From: an uncultured Clostridia bacterium
GTDB taxonomy: Bacteria; Bacillota; Clostridia; Oscillospirales; Acutalibacteraceae
Direction of reading: 5' to 3'
Length of the DNA stretch: 64,000 nt
Assembly (NCBI GenBank): GCA_947627725.1
Contig: CANQXE010000002.1
Location: forward strand, 1 to 64,000
The position numbers were made by a program, and so were the translations under genes. Numbering within the stretch: position 1 is the first letter of the stretch; every line of letters begins with the position of its first letter. Shown here piece after piece: positions 55,194 to 64,000 of the stretch. The notes under the pieces are model-generated. The model made no database searches and had not been told where the DNA came from. It saw only the letters and a program-made list of their open reading frames with translations.

Positions 55194-56098
55194 ATTTATC
55201 TGTTAATCTTGCCGGTATGCAGATGAGTAATCCTGTTGTTCCCGCCTCCGGCACCTTTGGCTTCGGCAAGGAATTTAAGGAGTTTTATGACATAAATATT
55301 CTCGGTTCATTTTCATTTAAGGGTACGACCAAGGAGCCTCGTTTCGGAAATCCTACGCCGAGAATTGCGGAATGCAGTGCAGGTATGATTAATGCGGTAG
55401 GATTACAAAACCCGGGCGTTCACCATGTTATAGAGCATGAGCTCCCCGAAATGAAAGAATATTTTAATAAGCCTGTTATTGCAAATGTTTCGGGCTTTTC
55501 GGTTGAAGATTACGCCTATACCTGCGGGCTTTTGGATAAAGAGGAGCAGGTCGGTATTTTGGAGGTCAATGTTTCCTGCCCGAATGTACACGGCGGAGGT
55601 ATGAGCTTTGGTACTTCTCCGGATTGCGCGGCAGAGGTAACAAGAGCGGTTAAGGCTGTTACGTCAAAACCGGTATTTATAAAGCTATCGCCTAATGTTA
55701 CGGATATTGTATCAATTGCAAAGGCATGTGAGGAGGCTGGCGCGGATGGTATCTGTCTTATAAATACACTGCTTGGTATGCGTATCGACATTAAAAAACG
55801 CCAGCCTGTTATTGCAAATAAAATGGGAGGCTTCAGCGGCGACGCTGTTTTCCCCGTAGCGGTAAGAATGGTTTACCAGGTTTCCAAAGCCTGCAATATA
55901 CCTGTTATGGGTTGCGGAGGTGTATCGTCCGCGGAAAATGTTATTGAAATGATGATGGCGGGCGCAACTGCTGTTCAGGTCGGTGCGGCAAATCTTGTTG
56001 ACCCGTATGCGTGTAAGAATATAATCGAGTCTCTGCCGAAAAAGTGCGAGAGGCTCGGTATAGATAAAATAAGCGATATAATAGGAGTGATTGATTAA
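55187..56098 (+). CDS. pyrD: Dihydroorotate dehydrogenase class 1B, catalytic subunit
   Basis: Oxidises dihydroorotate to orotate with FMN. 303 residues. [12 protein letters not shown] and [13 protein letters not shown] mark the N-terminus; the catalytic base is the cysteine in [13 protein letters not shown] (class 1, not membrane-bound class 2), and [16 protein letters not shown] and [17 protein letters not shown] follow. It needs the adjacent PyrK for NAD-linked turnover. It overlaps pyrK and, by TAATG, pyrF. Confidence 0.97.
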   Translation: MVDLSVNLAGMQMSNPVVPASGTFGFGKEFKEFYDINILGSFSFKGTTKEPRFGNPTPRIAECSAGMINAVGLQNPGVHHVIEHELPEMKEYFNKPVIANVSGFSVEDYAYTCGLLDKEEQVGILEVNVSCPNVHGGGMSFGTSPDCAAEVTRAVKAVTSKPVFIKLSPNVTDIVSIAKACEEAGADGICLINTLLGMRIDIKKRQPVIANKMGGFSGDAVFPVAVRMVYQVSKACNIPVMGCGGVSSAENVIEMMMAGATAVQVGAANLVDPYACKNIIESLPKKCERLGIDKISDIIGVID

Positions 56099-56796
56099 TG
56101 GGTAAGGACGTAATTGTTGCCTGCGATTTTTCATCGGCACAGGATACTTTTGATTTCCTCGATAAGTTTACGGATGAAAAACCGTTTGTTAAAATCGGTA
56201 TGGAGCTTTATTATTCCGAGGGTCCGTCAATTGTCAGAGAGATTAAGAAAAGGGGACATAAGATTTTTCTTGACCTCAAGCTGCACGATATTCCGAATAC
56301 GGTTAAAAAGTCAATGTCAGTGCTTTCAAAGCTCAATGTTGATATGACTAATGTTCATGCTGCGGGTACTGTTGAGATGATGAAGGCTGCTTTGGAGGGA
56401 CTTACACGTGAGGACGGAACACGTCCTATTCTCATAGCGGTTACACAGCTTACCTCAACAAGCGAGGAAAGAATGCAAAACGAACTGCTCATTAACGCGT
56501 CAATCAATGATACGATTGTCAAGTATGCAAATAATGCGAAAGAGGCGGGACTTGACGGTGTCGTCTGTTCACCGCTTGAAGCAGGTCTGGTTAAGGATAG
56601 CTGCGGTAAGGGCTTTATAACTGTTACGCCGGGTGTACGTTTTGCCGACGGTGATATAGGCGACCAGGTTCGTGTTACCACTCCCGAAAGGGCAAAGGAG
56701 ATAGGCTCTGATTATATTGTTGTCGGCAGACCTGTTACGGCGGCTGACGATCCCGTTGCTGCTTACAGACGCTGTGTAGCTGAATTTGTGGGATAA
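56098..56796 (+). CDS. pyrF: Orotidine 5'-phosphate decarboxylase
   Basis: Final step, OMP to UMP. 232 residues, type 1. The catalytic motif is [13 protein letters not shown] (Lys and Asp) near residue 60; [10 protein letters not shown] starts the barrel; [10 protein letters not shown] and [14 protein letters not shown] bind phosphate. The start overlaps the pyrD stop (TAATG). PyrF before pyrE is the usual Firmicutes order. Confidence 0.97.
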   Translation: MGKDVIVACDFSSAQDTFDFLDKFTDEKPFVKIGMELYYSEGPSIVREIKKRGHKIFLDLKLHDIPNTVKKSMSVLSKLNVDMTNVHAAGTVEMMKAALEGLTREDGTRPILIAVTQLTSTSEERMQNELLINASINDTIVKYANNAKEAGLDGVVCSPLEAGLVKDSCGKGFITVTPGVRFADGDIGDQVRVTTPERAKEIGSDYIVVGRPVTAADDPVAAYRRCVAEFVG

Positions 56797-56807
56797 GGAG
56801 GATTAAA

Positions 56808-57464
56808 ATGGAAGGCTATAAAAGAGAGTTCATAGAATTTCTTGAAAGCGCCGGAGTTTTGAAATTCGGTGATTTTACTGCAAAGAGCGGAAGAAAAATA
56901 CCCTATTTTATAAATGCAGGCGATATAAAAACTGGTGAGCAAATACAAAAATTAGGTGAATTTTACGCTAAGGCTTATTTTGAAAAAGTCGGAGATAAAA
57001 GGACTGTGCTTTACGGTCCCGCATATAAAGGAATCCCGATTGCCGTTTCGGTCGCGGTAGCTCTTGCGAAGAGAGGTCTTGATGTGCCTTTCTTCTTTAA
57101 CAGAAAAGAGGAAAAGGATCACGGTGAAGGCGGTGTTTTTGTAGGATATACCCCAAAGCAGGGCGAGGAAATTGTTATTGTTGAGGATGTTATCACTGCC
57201 GGAACAGCGATCAGAGAAAGTATGTCCATTCTTTCAAAATTAGAAAATGTCAAAGTTTCGGCTGTATTTGTTATGGTTGACCGAAAGGAAAAGGGAAAGA
57301 CCGAAAAATCCGCAATGGCTGAGGTCGGCGAGGAATACGGTTTTCCTGTATATTCGGTTGTTGACGTTTACGATATTATTGAGTATCTTGAGGAAGATGA
57401 AAGCAACCATGAGCATGTTGAACGCATAAAAAAGTATCTTGAAATAAACGGTGCAAAGGATTAA
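56808..57464 (+). CDS. pyrE: Orotate phosphoribosyltransferase
   Basis: Joins orotate and PRPP to give OMP. 218 residues. The PRPP-binding loop [18 protein letters not shown] is clear near residue 125, and [15 protein letters not shown] is the flexible catalytic loop with essential lysines. [17 protein letters not shown] begins the family core. AAGGAGG precedes the ATG. The C-terminal ~25 residues (charged helix) are slightly longer than usual. Confidence 0.96.
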   Translation: MEGYKREFIEFLESAGVLKFGDFTAKSGRKIPYFINAGDIKTGEQIQKLGEFYAKAYFEKVGDKRTVLYGPAYKGIPIAVSVAVALAKRGLDVPFFFNRKEEKDHGEGGVFVGYTPKQGEEIVIVEDVITAGTAIRESMSILSKLENVKVSAVFVMVDRKEKGKTEKSAMAEVGEEYGFPVYSVVDVYDIIEYLEEDESNHEHVERIKKYLEINGAKD

Positions 57465-57481
57465 AGGAAAGGAATCTTAAA

Positions 57482-58405
57482 ATGCGACATTTACTTGATA
57501 CAACGGATCTTTCTCTCAGCGAAATTGACAATATGATTGCAACCGCAATTGATATCATTAATAACAAGGAAAAATATGCGCATATCTGCGACGGAAAAAA
57601 GCTTGCTACGCTTTTTTTTGAGCCGTCAACAAGAACACGTCTTTCATTTGAGGCGGCGATGATGGAGCTTGGTGGAAATGTGCTCGGCTTTTCCGAAGCG
57701 GCGACCTCATCCGCGTCTAAGGGCGAAAGTGTTGAGGATACGGTTATGATGGTATCCTGCTATGCGGATATTATTGCCATGCGTCACCCGTTTGAGGGCG
57801 CGCCGAGAGTTGCAAGCCGGCGAAGCAGTGTGCCGATTATTAATGCGGGTGACGGCGGACATTCGCATCCAACGCAGACTCTCACTGACCTGTTGACGAT
57901 TTTTCGTGAAAAGGGTACGTTTGACAATCTTACAATAGGTCTCTGCGGCGACCTCAAGTTCGGCAGAACAGTTCATTCGCTAATAAAGGCAATGTGCAGA
58001 TATAAGAATGTTAAATTTATTCTTATATCACCTAAGGAGCTTTCAGTACCCGATTATATCAAGAGCGACGTGCTTGACAAAAGCGGTAATGAGTATGAGG
58101 AAGTGGAGAAAATGGAGAAGGTTATGGACAGACTCGATATTCTCTATATGACGCGTATTCAGCGTGAGCGTTTCTTCTCCGAGGATGAATACCTGAAGCA
58201 TAAGGACGCGTTTGTTCTCGACCTTAACAAGCTTAAAACGGCAAAGTCCGATTTAACGATTATGCACCCGCTTCCGAGAGTGAATGAGATTGCAACTGAG
58301 GTGGACGATGATCCGAGAGCAAAATATTTTGTTCAGGCGTTAAACGGTAAATATATACGAATGGCGCTTATTATGACGCTTCTTAAATGGGGAGGTGCTT
58401 TGTAA
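57482..58405 (+). CDS. pyrB: Aspartate carbamoyltransferase catalytic subunit
   Basis: Condenses carbamoyl phosphate with aspartate. 307 residues. Carbamoyl-phosphate site [14 protein letters not shown] near residue 46, the 80s loop [19 protein letters not shown], and [10 protein letters not shown] near residue 260 are all intact. SD AAAGGAA. It overlaps pyrI by one base, so the two subunits form the E. coli-like regulated holoenzyme rather than the free trimer of Bacillus. Confidence 0.97.
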   Translation: MRHLLDTTDLSLSEIDNMIATAIDIINNKEKYAHICDGKKLATLFFEPSTRTRLSFEAAMMELGGNVLGFSEAATSSASKGESVEDTVMMVSCYADIIAMRHPFEGAPRVASRRSSVPIINAGDGGHSHPTQTLTDLLTIFREKGTFDNLTIGLCGDLKFGRTVHSLIKAMCRYKNVKFILISPKELSVPDYIKSDVLDKSGNEYEEVEKMEKVMDRLDILYMTRIQRERFFSEDEYLKHKDAFVLDLNKLKTAKSDLTIMHPLPRVNEIATEVDDDPRAKYFVQALNGKYIRMALIMTLLKWGGAL

Positions 58406-58815
58406 TGAATATTGACGCTATTGAAAATGGTTATGTTATTGACCATATTCCGGCGGGCAAGGGCATGAGAGTTTATGAGATACTGAATCTCGGCTCTCTT
58501 TCCTGTCAGGTAGCAATCATTACTAACGCTAAATCAAAGAAAAACTTATCAAAGGACATTATTAAAATTAATGACCTTATTGATTTGGATTTAGATGTTA
58601 TCGCCTACATAGCGCCACAGGCGACCGTTAATATCATAAAAGACAGTCTGCGTGTGGAAAAGCGCAAGCTTTCAATGCCGAAGGAGCTTAGGGATGTTAT
58701 CAAATGTCCCAATCCGCGCTGTATTTGTAATAATGAGCCTATAAGTCATATATTCACACTTACGGACGAAAAGGGAACTTACCGCTGTCTTTACTGTGAA
58801 ACAAAGGCAAAATAA
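58405..58815 (+). CDS. pyrI: Aspartate carbamoyltransferase regulatory subunit
   Basis: Binds CTP/ATP and tunes PyrB. 136 residues from ATG 58405, which overlaps the pyrB stop and has GGGAGGTG upstream; the in-frame extension to 58387 lies inside pyrB. N-terminal allosteric domain has GYVIDHIPAGKGMRVYEIL; the C-terminal zinc domain has four cysteines: CPNPRCICNN and YRCLYCETK. Its presence means feedback control of the pathway is at enzyme level, which fits the lack of an attenuator leader. Confidence 0.96.
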   Translation: MNIDAIENGYVIDHIPAGKGMRVYEILNLGSLSCQVAIITNAKSKKNLSKDIIKINDLIDLDLDVIAYIAPQATVNIIKDSLRVEKRKLSMPKELRDVIKCPNPRCICNNEPISHIFTLTDEKGTYRCLYCETKAK

Positions 58816-58874
58816 TATATTAGTTATTATTCATTCGTAGATTTAATAAATTTTTATATGAAGGAGTGATGAGA

Positions 58875-60038
58875 ATGACAGGAGCAATTTTCGGCGACTT
58901 TGCCGAATTATTTTCAAATGTTGTTAATATTAAGTGGCAAATGGTTTTAATGTGGATTGTAGGCGGTGTTTTAATTTTTCTTGCCATAAAAAAAGAAATG
59001 GAGCCCACGCTTCTCTTACCGATGGGATTCGGAACAATTTTGGTAAATCTTCCATTATCCGGAGCAATAACGCAGGATATTGAGGCGGTTACAAAGGGAC
59101 TTGAGGCTAACGGTCCGCTCACCGAGTTGTTTAATGCCGGTATAGCAAACGAGCTGTTTCCGCTTTTACTATTCATAGGAATCGGCGCAATGATTGATTT
59201 CGGACCGTTGCTTAAAAATCCGTGGCTTATGCTTTTCGGCGCTGCCGCACAGTTCGGTATCTTCTTTACATTCTTTGTAGCAAGATTTTTCTTTGACATA
59301 AATGACGCTGCTTCTATCGCAATTATCGGAGCGGCAGATGGACCTACAAGTATATTTGTTGCCCAGCAGCTCAATTCAAAATATCTCGGCGCGATTATGG
59401 TTGCCGCTTATTCGTATATGGCGCTTGTTCCTATTGTTCAGCCGCCCGTTATCAAGGCTGTTACAACTAAAAAGGAACGCCGTATCCGTATGCAGTATAA
59501 GCCGGGCGAGGTGTCAAAGACAACCAAAATCCTTTTCCCGATTATCGTAACTATCGTTGCCGGCTTGGTTGCGCCTAAATCTGTTGCCCTTGTAGGCTTT
59601 CTGATGTTCGGTAACCTAATCCGTGAATGCGGAGTTTTGAATCAGCTTTCTGATACCGCCCAGAATGCGCTTGCAAATCTTATTACAATTCTGCTCGGCA
59701 TAACAGTTGCGTCAAAGATGCACTATGAAGAATTTGTTCAGTGGGATACAATTCTCATTCTCGCACTCGGTTTAGTCGCATTTGTGTTTGATACTGTCGG
59801 CGGCGTCGTATTTGCCAAATTCCTTAACATCTTCCTCAAGGAAGACAAAAAGATTAATCCTATGATCGGCGCGGCAGGTATATCCGCATTCCCGATGAGC
59901 GGACGTGTAGTAAATCAGATGGGACTTAAAGAGGATAATCAGAATTTCCTTCTTATGCAGTCCATCAGCGTAAACGTATCGGGTCAGATTGCGTCTGTTA
60001 TCGCAGGCGGTTTGATTTTAACATTAGTAACAAGATAA
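58875..60038 (+). CDS. oadB: Sodium-pumping decarboxylase beta subunit (OadB/GcdB family)
   Basis: Integral membrane subunit that couples decarboxylation of a carboxybiotin to Na+ export. About 387 residues with roughly ten helices. The conserved sodium/carboxybiotin motif IIGAADGPTSIFVAQQL (essential Asp) lies near residue 155; the C-terminal end has GAAGISAFPMSGRVVNQMG, and GNLIRECGVL is also typical. ATG 58875 is favoured with AAGGAG upstream; 58866 and 58869 are alternatives. Only the beta gene and a gamma-like gene are present; no alpha or biotin carrier follows. No terminator separates it from pyrI (59 bases). Confidence 0.93.
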   Translation: MTGAIFGDFAELFSNVVNIKWQMVLMWIVGGVLIFLAIKKEMEPTLLLPMGFGTILVNLPLSGAITQDIEAVTKGLEANGPLTELFNAGIANELFPLLLFIGIGAMIDFGPLLKNPWLMLFGAAAQFGIFFTFFVARFFFDINDAASIAIIGAADGPTSIFVAQQLNSKYLGAIMVAAYSYMALVPIVQPPVIKAVTTKKERRIRMQYKPGEVSKTTKILFPIIVTIVAGLVAPKSVALVGFLMFGNLIRECGVLNQLSDTAQNALANLITILLGITVASKMHYEEFVQWDTILILALGLVAFVFDTVGGVVFAKFLNIFLKEDKKINPMIGAAGISAFPMSGRVVNQMGLKEDNQNFLLMQSISVNVSGQIASVIAGGLILTLVTR

Positions 60039-60053
60039 CGGGAGGAAAATAAT

Positions 60054-60242
60054 ATGCTTAATAATTTATTGTTTATGGTTATCAATCTCGCTGTAAACGC
60101 CGGCAGCTGGAAAGATTCGCTTCCCGTTGTTTTGTACGGAATGCTTGGTATTTTTATTGTTATCGGAGTTATTGTCGGTATAACCTATCTGCTCAATAAG
60201 CTTACATCAAAAAAACCTAAAAATGACGATAAAGATGAGTAA
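60054..60242 (+). CDS. OadG-like small membrane subunit of a sodium pump
   Basis: A 62-residue protein with one membrane helix (GMLGIFIVIGVIVGITYLL) followed by a short basic-then-acidic tail (KLTSKKPKNDDKDE). This is the size and layout of decarboxylase gamma subunits, which help assemble the pump. CGGGAGGA precedes the ATG, 15 bases after oadB. Sequence identity alone is too slim to be sure; its position next to oadB is the main argument. Confidence 0.72.
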   Translation: MLNNLLFMVINLAVNAGSWKDSLPVVLYGMLGIFIVIGVIVGITYLLNKLTSKKPKNDDKDE

Positions 60243-60261
60243 AATAATTGTATAACAAATA

Positions 60262-60291
60262 ACCCTGCTTCATATTAAGCAGGGTTTATTG
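60262..60291. terminator. Terminator between oadG-like and O-antigen-ligase genes
   Basis: AACCCTGCTT and AAGCAGGGTT form a perfect 10-bp stem with a 6-base loop. T-runs are poor on the + side (TATTGTT) and slightly better on the other, so it may serve both converging transcripts. Confidence 0.7.
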
Positions 60292-60315
60292 TTGCGTATT
60301 GTTTTTATTATTAAG

Positions 60316-61710
60316 TTATTTTTGGTGAATTGTATTTTGTATATCTCTTGCCGCGACATTCTTTAATGATTTAGTATCGGTTATAAGCGTTTTTTCATAG
60401 CAGTAGCTGATTGCCTGTGTCAAACCTAAAAGAATGAACAGCAGGATTATCTGCTTAGGTGAATTGAAAATATAATCTGTCAGTCCAAATATAAGATAAC
60501 ACAAGGTCGATGTGAAAACACAGAACACTAACGTAAACTTTTTTCCGTTGTTTGCGTTAATTTCAAACAGCTTTCCGAAAGCACAGATTATAATTGCAAA
60601 GAATAAGACTACACCGATTATACCAAGCTCCATCCAGGTTTCAAGCATGAAATTGTGAGCGTGAGGCTTATTCAGATTGTATTCATTGAGGAGTATCTGG
60701 CCTGTTTTCTCAAGACCAAAGCCTGTTCCCATAAACAGCGCTTTAAAGTGATTTATAAGATAATTTACAAGGCTTTCCCAAATCTGAAAATGAGCCGCGG
60801 AGGATTGCTTTGCCTCAACTCCACCGCTGCCGCCTCCGCTTACTTTTCCGACGGTTTTAAATATAAGCCCGTACCGTGTAAGTATTGACGGGATTATTAC
60901 AATAACAGTCGGAATGAATATTTCAAGCATAGGCTTAGCATATCTCTTTGCGAGAAAGATGAACATAAATATCCATCCGAATATAGCGATAAAACAGCCA
61001 GCCCTCGTCATAGAAGAACTCATTCCGGCGCTGATTAAAACATTGAAAATAAAATAAGTGATTTTTTGTCTGCGCGTTTTTGCATTAAGAAAAAGATAAA
61101 TTGAAATGGGAAATACTATTACCATGTATGTGGCAAGGAGATTTGGATTTGAAAAAAAACCGCTTGCTCTTGATGTCCACATTTTAGTGCTGATTTCAAA
61201 GGGCAGAATATGATAAACCGCCTTGTCGAGCTCTTTATAAAAGGGCGTAATCAATACAAGCCTTTCAGGAATATTTCTGAATCTGTAGAGTGTGTAGGTG
61301 CATATCTGAATTGTTCCGATTAATCCGTTTAATGCTCCCGACAGTACCATCATTGAAAGTACGCGGTCGATTTTCTGCCGTGTTCTTGCAAGGTTATAAA
61401 TCATAACCTCAACGAGAAACATACCCCACCAAAGCATAGCTGTTGCAAAGGTTGAAAATCTCGTATCGGACCAAATGACGCTTAGAAGAGCGAGAGCCAT
61501 AAATCCCATAAGCATCTTGCCGAGTGTTCCCACTTTTGCCTTTTTTCCTTCGCGCGTCCATTGACGTTTGAAGACAATAAAACCTATGAATAATATGAAC
61601 GGGCTTATGTATTCGGGCAGAATAGGAAAAAGAAATATTGTTGCTAAAAGCCAGTACCAGCCCGGATTGTCCCGGTACCTGTCCCTTAGACAAAGTATCT
61701 TTTCGCTCAT
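60316..61710 (-). CDS. O-antigen ligase/polymerase family membrane protein
   Basis: A 464-residue polytopic membrane protein with about ten to twelve helices. A long extracytoplasmic loop near residues 285-350 is followed by KPHAHNFMLETWMELGIIG, the conserved histidine-containing signature of the WaaL/Wzy (O-antigen ligase) family. In Gram-positives such proteins join or polymerise glycans outside the membrane. No glycosyltransferase genes adjoin it, so the substrate cannot be inferred. It is transcribed from its own promoter and stands alone. Confidence 0.85.
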   Translation of the reverse strand: MSEKILCLRDRYRDNPGWYWLLATIFLFPILPEYISPFILFIGFIVFKRQWTREGKKAKVGTLGKMLMGFMALALLSVIWSDTRFSTFATAMLWWGMFLVEVMIYNLARTRQKIDRVLSMMVLSGALNGLIGTIQICTYTLYRFRNIPERLVLITPFYKELDKAVYHILPFEISTKMWTSRASGFFSNPNLLATYMVIVFPISIYLFLNAKTRRQKITYFIFNVLISAGMSSSMTRAGCFIAIFGWIFMFIFLAKRYAKPMLEIFIPTVIVIIPSILTRYGLIFKTVGKVSGGGSGGVEAKQSSAAHFQIWESLVNYLINHFKALFMGTGFGLEKTGQILLNEYNLNKPHAHNFMLETWMELGIIGVVLFFAIIICAFGKLFEINANNGKKFTLVFCVFTSTLCYLIFGLTDYIFNSPKQIILLFILLGLTQAISYCYEKTLITDTKSLKNVAARDIQNTIHQK

Positions 61711-61749
61711 AAGTAAACCTCAGTTAAAAAATAGATAATTAATATTATC

Positions 61750-61778
61750 ATAATACTACATACTGTTTAATTTTTCAA
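61750..61778 (-). promoter_or_regulatory. Promoter of the O-antigen-ligase-like gene
   Basis: On the complement, TTGAAA (61773-61778), 17 bases, TATTAT (61750-61755), about 40 bases before the start codon. Confidence 0.45.
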
Positions 61779-61855
61779 GCATTATCATTTTAAATATAAT
61801 TTCAATTATTTTACGGCAATTTAACAGTTTTTTTACAGCTTGCGTAATAATTTAG

Positions 61856-61884
61856 TTGCAATAGCAATTATATTATTGTATAAT
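61856..61884 (+). promoter_or_regulatory. Promoter of the parvulin foldase gene
   Basis: TTGCAA (61856-61861), exactly 17 bases, TATAAT (61879-61884); the ATG is 34 bases downstream with AGGAGTG in between. Confidence 0.65.
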
Positions 61885-61918
61885 TTATAAGTATTTAATT
61901 GATTTTAGGAGTGTTGGT

Positions 61919-63805
61919 ATGGACGAAAAGGAAAATAATCTCTATGATGACAAGCCTTTGGAAAATGATGTTAATCAGGAAAGTGATGACACACTTGAGG
62001 AAAAGGACGGCGTGAAGTACGAAACGAACGATAACTGGCAGTTTGACGCTGAGGCTCCGACATTAAATAATAATTTGTTTGATACTGCCGATTATCCGGA
62101 CAGCAAGGAAGACAAGTCTGAAAAGAAAAGCGATGCTCCTGTGATTTCAGACGATAGGAAGCAGAGTAATCAGATAGTTATCAATAAGGAGCCGCTCAAA
62201 TTTATTCCGCTTGCAATTATAACCTTAGCTGTTATAGCCGCTCTTGTTGTACTCGGTATCCGCTATTATACAGTTCCGAACGGCAAAGAGGGTAATATGA
62301 TGAATCCCGCGTCGGTTGCCGCAACTATTGACGATAATAAGATTAGTATCGGAATGTACAATCTGTATTTTTCCAGCGTTGTCAGCCAGTATGAGCAGTA
62401 CGCTAATTATGGATATTATAACCTTGATACGACTGCCGATTATTCAACACAGTATACGACTGATGAGGACGGCAATAAGGTTTCGTGGATGGAGTATTTT
62501 GAAAATCTGACTATAGATCAGATTAAAAATTACAGTATCTTCTACAATGCTGCAAAGAAAGAGGGACTGACGCTTCAAAAGAGTCAAAAGGATACAATCG
62601 ACAAGCAGATTGAAAGTCTTAAAACCTCAGCCTCTGAGGCGAATCAGCCTCTTGATGATTACATTGCCTCTGTTTTCGGCGAGTACTGCACGGAGGATAC
62701 TGTAAGGCTGTATATGGAGCAGTTCTATCTGACTGCAAACTATAGGGGCAAATATGCGATTGATAATAAGCCGACTGATGAAGAAATCAGCAAATATTAT
62801 GATGAGCATAAGAAAGATTATTATCAAATCAATTTCAGCTATCTTGCCGTTCCTTATGACGCAAGCTCTGATGAAAAAAAAGCTGAATCCGAAAAAACAA
62901 TTAAAAAATATATGTCCAAGGTTACTGACAGACAGTCGATTATTGATTTAGTTCCCACTGTTTATAAGGATTATATTGACGCGGACGTTCAGAGCGCTAT
63001 GCAGGCTGACAGTGCACTTTCAAAGGAAGAGGCGGTAAAGAACGCTACGGAAACCTATGAGTCAAATGTTGACGGTACCATTTACGCTTCTCAGGCTCCG
63101 TTCAGCGATGAAATAAATAATTGGCTTCTTGATGAAAAACAGCCTACAGGCACTGTTAAGTATTATGCTAATGAAGAGACAGGATATGCGTATATTATTC
63201 TTAAAACAGAGCAGCCCACACGTTCGGAAGATGAAACATATGCGGTAAGACATATTCTGATTATGCCCAAGGCTGATGATGAAAGCCAGACAGATCAAAC
63301 AACAGGTCAAACAACTTACACTGATGAGCAGTGGGCGGCAGCAAAGGAAAAGGCAAATAAAATTTTTGAGGAATATAACAGCGGCAACAAGACTGAATAC
63401 TCGTTTGCTCTTCTTGCGGAAGCAAACAGCGATGATACAGCTTCTACGTCTGCCGGCTCAAGCGATGCCTTCGGCGGACTTTGCGAGGCGGTTGCATTAG
63501 GAGAAATGGTTCCTGAGTTTGAAAACTGGGCTACTGACAAATCACGTAAATACGGTGATACGGATATCGTTAAATCCGATTACGGATATCATATTATGTT
63601 TTTTGTCTATGATAAGCCGAGCTACGAGTCGCAGCTTATTATTGACGCAAGAAACGCAAAGTTTGACAGTATTATTGATGAGGCTGACTTTGTTTTACAC
63701 GATTCCGTTGTTACTAAGGCAAACAATAAATTTTTAGATGCTAAAAAAGCCGCTAATGAAAGCCAGAAGAAAGAAACAACCACACAAGCTACAAGCGGTA
63801 ACTAA
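61919..63805 (+). CDS. Membrane-anchored parvulin-type peptidyl-prolyl isomerase (PrsA/SurA-like)
   Basis: A 628-residue foldase for exported proteins. It starts with about 95 acidic cytoplasmic residues, then one membrane helix (about 97-118, PLAIITLAVIAALVVLGI), then a long extracellular part. Helical SurA-like N-domain covers about 130-400; the parvulin domain spans about 438-565 (YAVRHILIMPK, FALLAEANS, FGGLCEAVALGEMVPEF, YGYHIMFFV). The tail is Thr/Ser/Gln-rich. Unlike PrsA it is a type II-anchored membrane protein rather than a lipoprotein, and it carries a long cytoplasmic segment. Monocistronic promoter; another gene follows after 80 bases. Confidence 0.88.
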   Translation: MDEKENNLYDDKPLENDVNQESDDTLEEKDGVKYETNDNWQFDAEAPTLNNNLFDTADYPDSKEDKSEKKSDAPVISDDRKQSNQIVINKEPLKFIPLAIITLAVIAALVVLGIRYYTVPNGKEGNMMNPASVAATIDDNKISIGMYNLYFSSVVSQYEQYANYGYYNLDTTADYSTQYTTDEDGNKVSWMEYFENLTIDQIKNYSIFYNAAKKEGLTLQKSQKDTIDKQIESLKTSASEANQPLDDYIASVFGEYCTEDTVRLYMEQFYLTANYRGKYAIDNKPTDEEISKYYDEHKKDYYQINFSYLAVPYDASSDEKKAESEKTIKKYMSKVTDRQSIIDLVPTVYKDYIDADVQSAMQADSALSKEEAVKNATETYESNVDGTIYASQAPFSDEINNWLLDEKQPTGTVKYYANEETGYAYIILKTEQPTRSEDETYAVRHILIMPKADDESQTDQTTGQTTYTDEQWAAAKEKANKIFEEYNSGNKTEYSFALLAEANSDDTASTSAGSSDAFGGLCEAVALGEMVPEFENWATDKSRKYGDTDIVKSDYGYHIMFFVYDKPSYESQLIIDARNAKFDSIIDEADFVLHDSVVTKANNKFLDAKKAANESQKKETTTQATSGN

Positions 63806-63815
63806 AAAATAACTC

Positions 63816-63844
63816 TTGTATTATTTTCAGTAATAGTGTAAAAT
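63816..63844 (+). promoter_or_regulatory. Promoter of the truncated gene at the right edge
   Basis: TTGTAT (63816-63821), 17 bases, TAAAAT (63839-63844). It suggests the last gene is transcribed on its own as well as by read-through. Confidence 0.45.
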
Positions 63845-63885
63845 ACTGTTAAATAAACTACATCTTTTTAAAAGGAAGAATAAAT

Positions 63886-64000
63886 ATGGCGAAAAAACAA
63901 TTAGATGAAGATTTGCTTGCCGGTGGCAGCTTAAATAAAGAAAAGGACAAGCAGGCTAAAAAGGCTGAAAAGCTTGCTAAGAAAAATGCGAAAATAAAAG
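63886..64000 (+). CDS. Start of a lysine-rich gene, cut by the window edge
   Basis: The first 38 codons are visible: MAKKQLDEDLLAGGSLNK, then a run rich in Lys/Ala (EKLAKKNAKIK). AAGGAAG lies before the ATG at 63886, and a promoter at 63816. The charged, disordered-looking beginning resembles the cytoplasmic head of the preceding foldase in character, so a second membrane-anchored export factor is possible, but the part in view does not allow a function to be named. Confidence 0.6.
   Translation, partial: MAKKQLDEDLLAGGSLNKEKDKQAKKAEKLAKKNAKIK

Noticed and set aside
1-64000. tRNA, rRNA, CRISPR array, prophage or intact insertion sequence
   Set aside because: I saw no tandem spaced repeats, no rRNA-like stretches, no cloverleaf-like intergenic sequence and no transposase or integrase proteins. 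A covariance-model scan would be needed to exclude a tRNA or small ncRNA fully.

Overview
The window is ordinary chromosomal DNA from a low-to-medium-GC anaerobic, spore-forming Clostridia, most like the gut Ruminococcaceae/Oscillospiraceae. The reasons are the A+T-rich promoters with 17-bp spacers, strong AGGAGG-type ribosome binding sites with frequent TTG/GTG starts, a PolC-type replicase, the sporulation genes yabP and yabQ, HemZ, a class 1B dihydroorotate dehydrogenase with PyrK, and a BspA-like secreted protein. I see no rRNA, tRNA, CRISPR array, prophage or intact insertion sequence. Genes are mostly on the + strand and packed into translationally coupled operons.

Layout. 1-1.6 kb: the edge of a minus-strand gene with a clear promoter, a hairpin-rich non-coding element, a small minus-strand protein gene and a cysteine-rich DUF305 protein. 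1.7-6.0 kb: a GPH-type sugar symporter and a secreted leucine-rich-repeat/cysteine-repeat protein. 6.1-16.2 kb: the conserved Firmicutes block pyrH-frr-uppS-cdsA-dxr-rseP-ispG-polC (nucleotide metabolism, ribosome recycling, undecaprenyl, phospholipid and isoprenoid synthesis, replication). 16.2-28.9 kb: a histidine operon hisZG(fused)-hisD-MBL-DUF3006-hisB-hisA-hisI-hisE running on into recJ, a Rel/SpoT enzyme, dtd, a second metallo-beta-lactamase-fold gene and hemZ. 29.0-33.8 kb: a coiled-coil protein, then the yabM-yabN(mazG)-hup-rqcP-yabP-yabQ-divIC cluster. 33.9-41.1 kb: a lone fumarase alpha subunit, a THUMP methyltransferase, a phosphoglucomutase-type enzyme, a NifU-like protein, a GH38 alpha-mannosidase and a small membrane protein. 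41.2-43.5 kb: a GntR/ABC exporter operon with a palindromic operator, and a CmpB-like membrane protein. 43.5-48.8 kb: cca, a lipoprotein with a zinc-protease motif, and a minus-strand GH4/PfkB pair. 48.9-60.2 kb: a complete de novo UMP operon pyrC-carA-carB-pyrK-pyrD-pyrF-pyrE-pyrB-pyrI followed by oadB and an oadG-like gene. 60.3-64 kb: an O-antigen-ligase-like protein, a membrane-anchored parvulin foldase and the start of another gene.

Most striking points. (1) PolC has no 3'-5' exonuclease insert: only about 24 residues lie where about 190 are expected, while the PHP domain keeps all its visible metal ligands. (2) HisZ and short-form HisG are fused in one reading frame. (3) The his operon lacks hisC, hisH and hisF and instead carries an MBL/DUF3006 pair. 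(4) The GntR promoter carries a perfect 16-bp palindrome over its -10 box. (5) The secreted LRR protein has eight C-x(n)-CxxC repeats with shorter modules in between. I did not find an obviously new multi-gene defence or mobile system; the novelty lies in the domain architecture of core enzymes.
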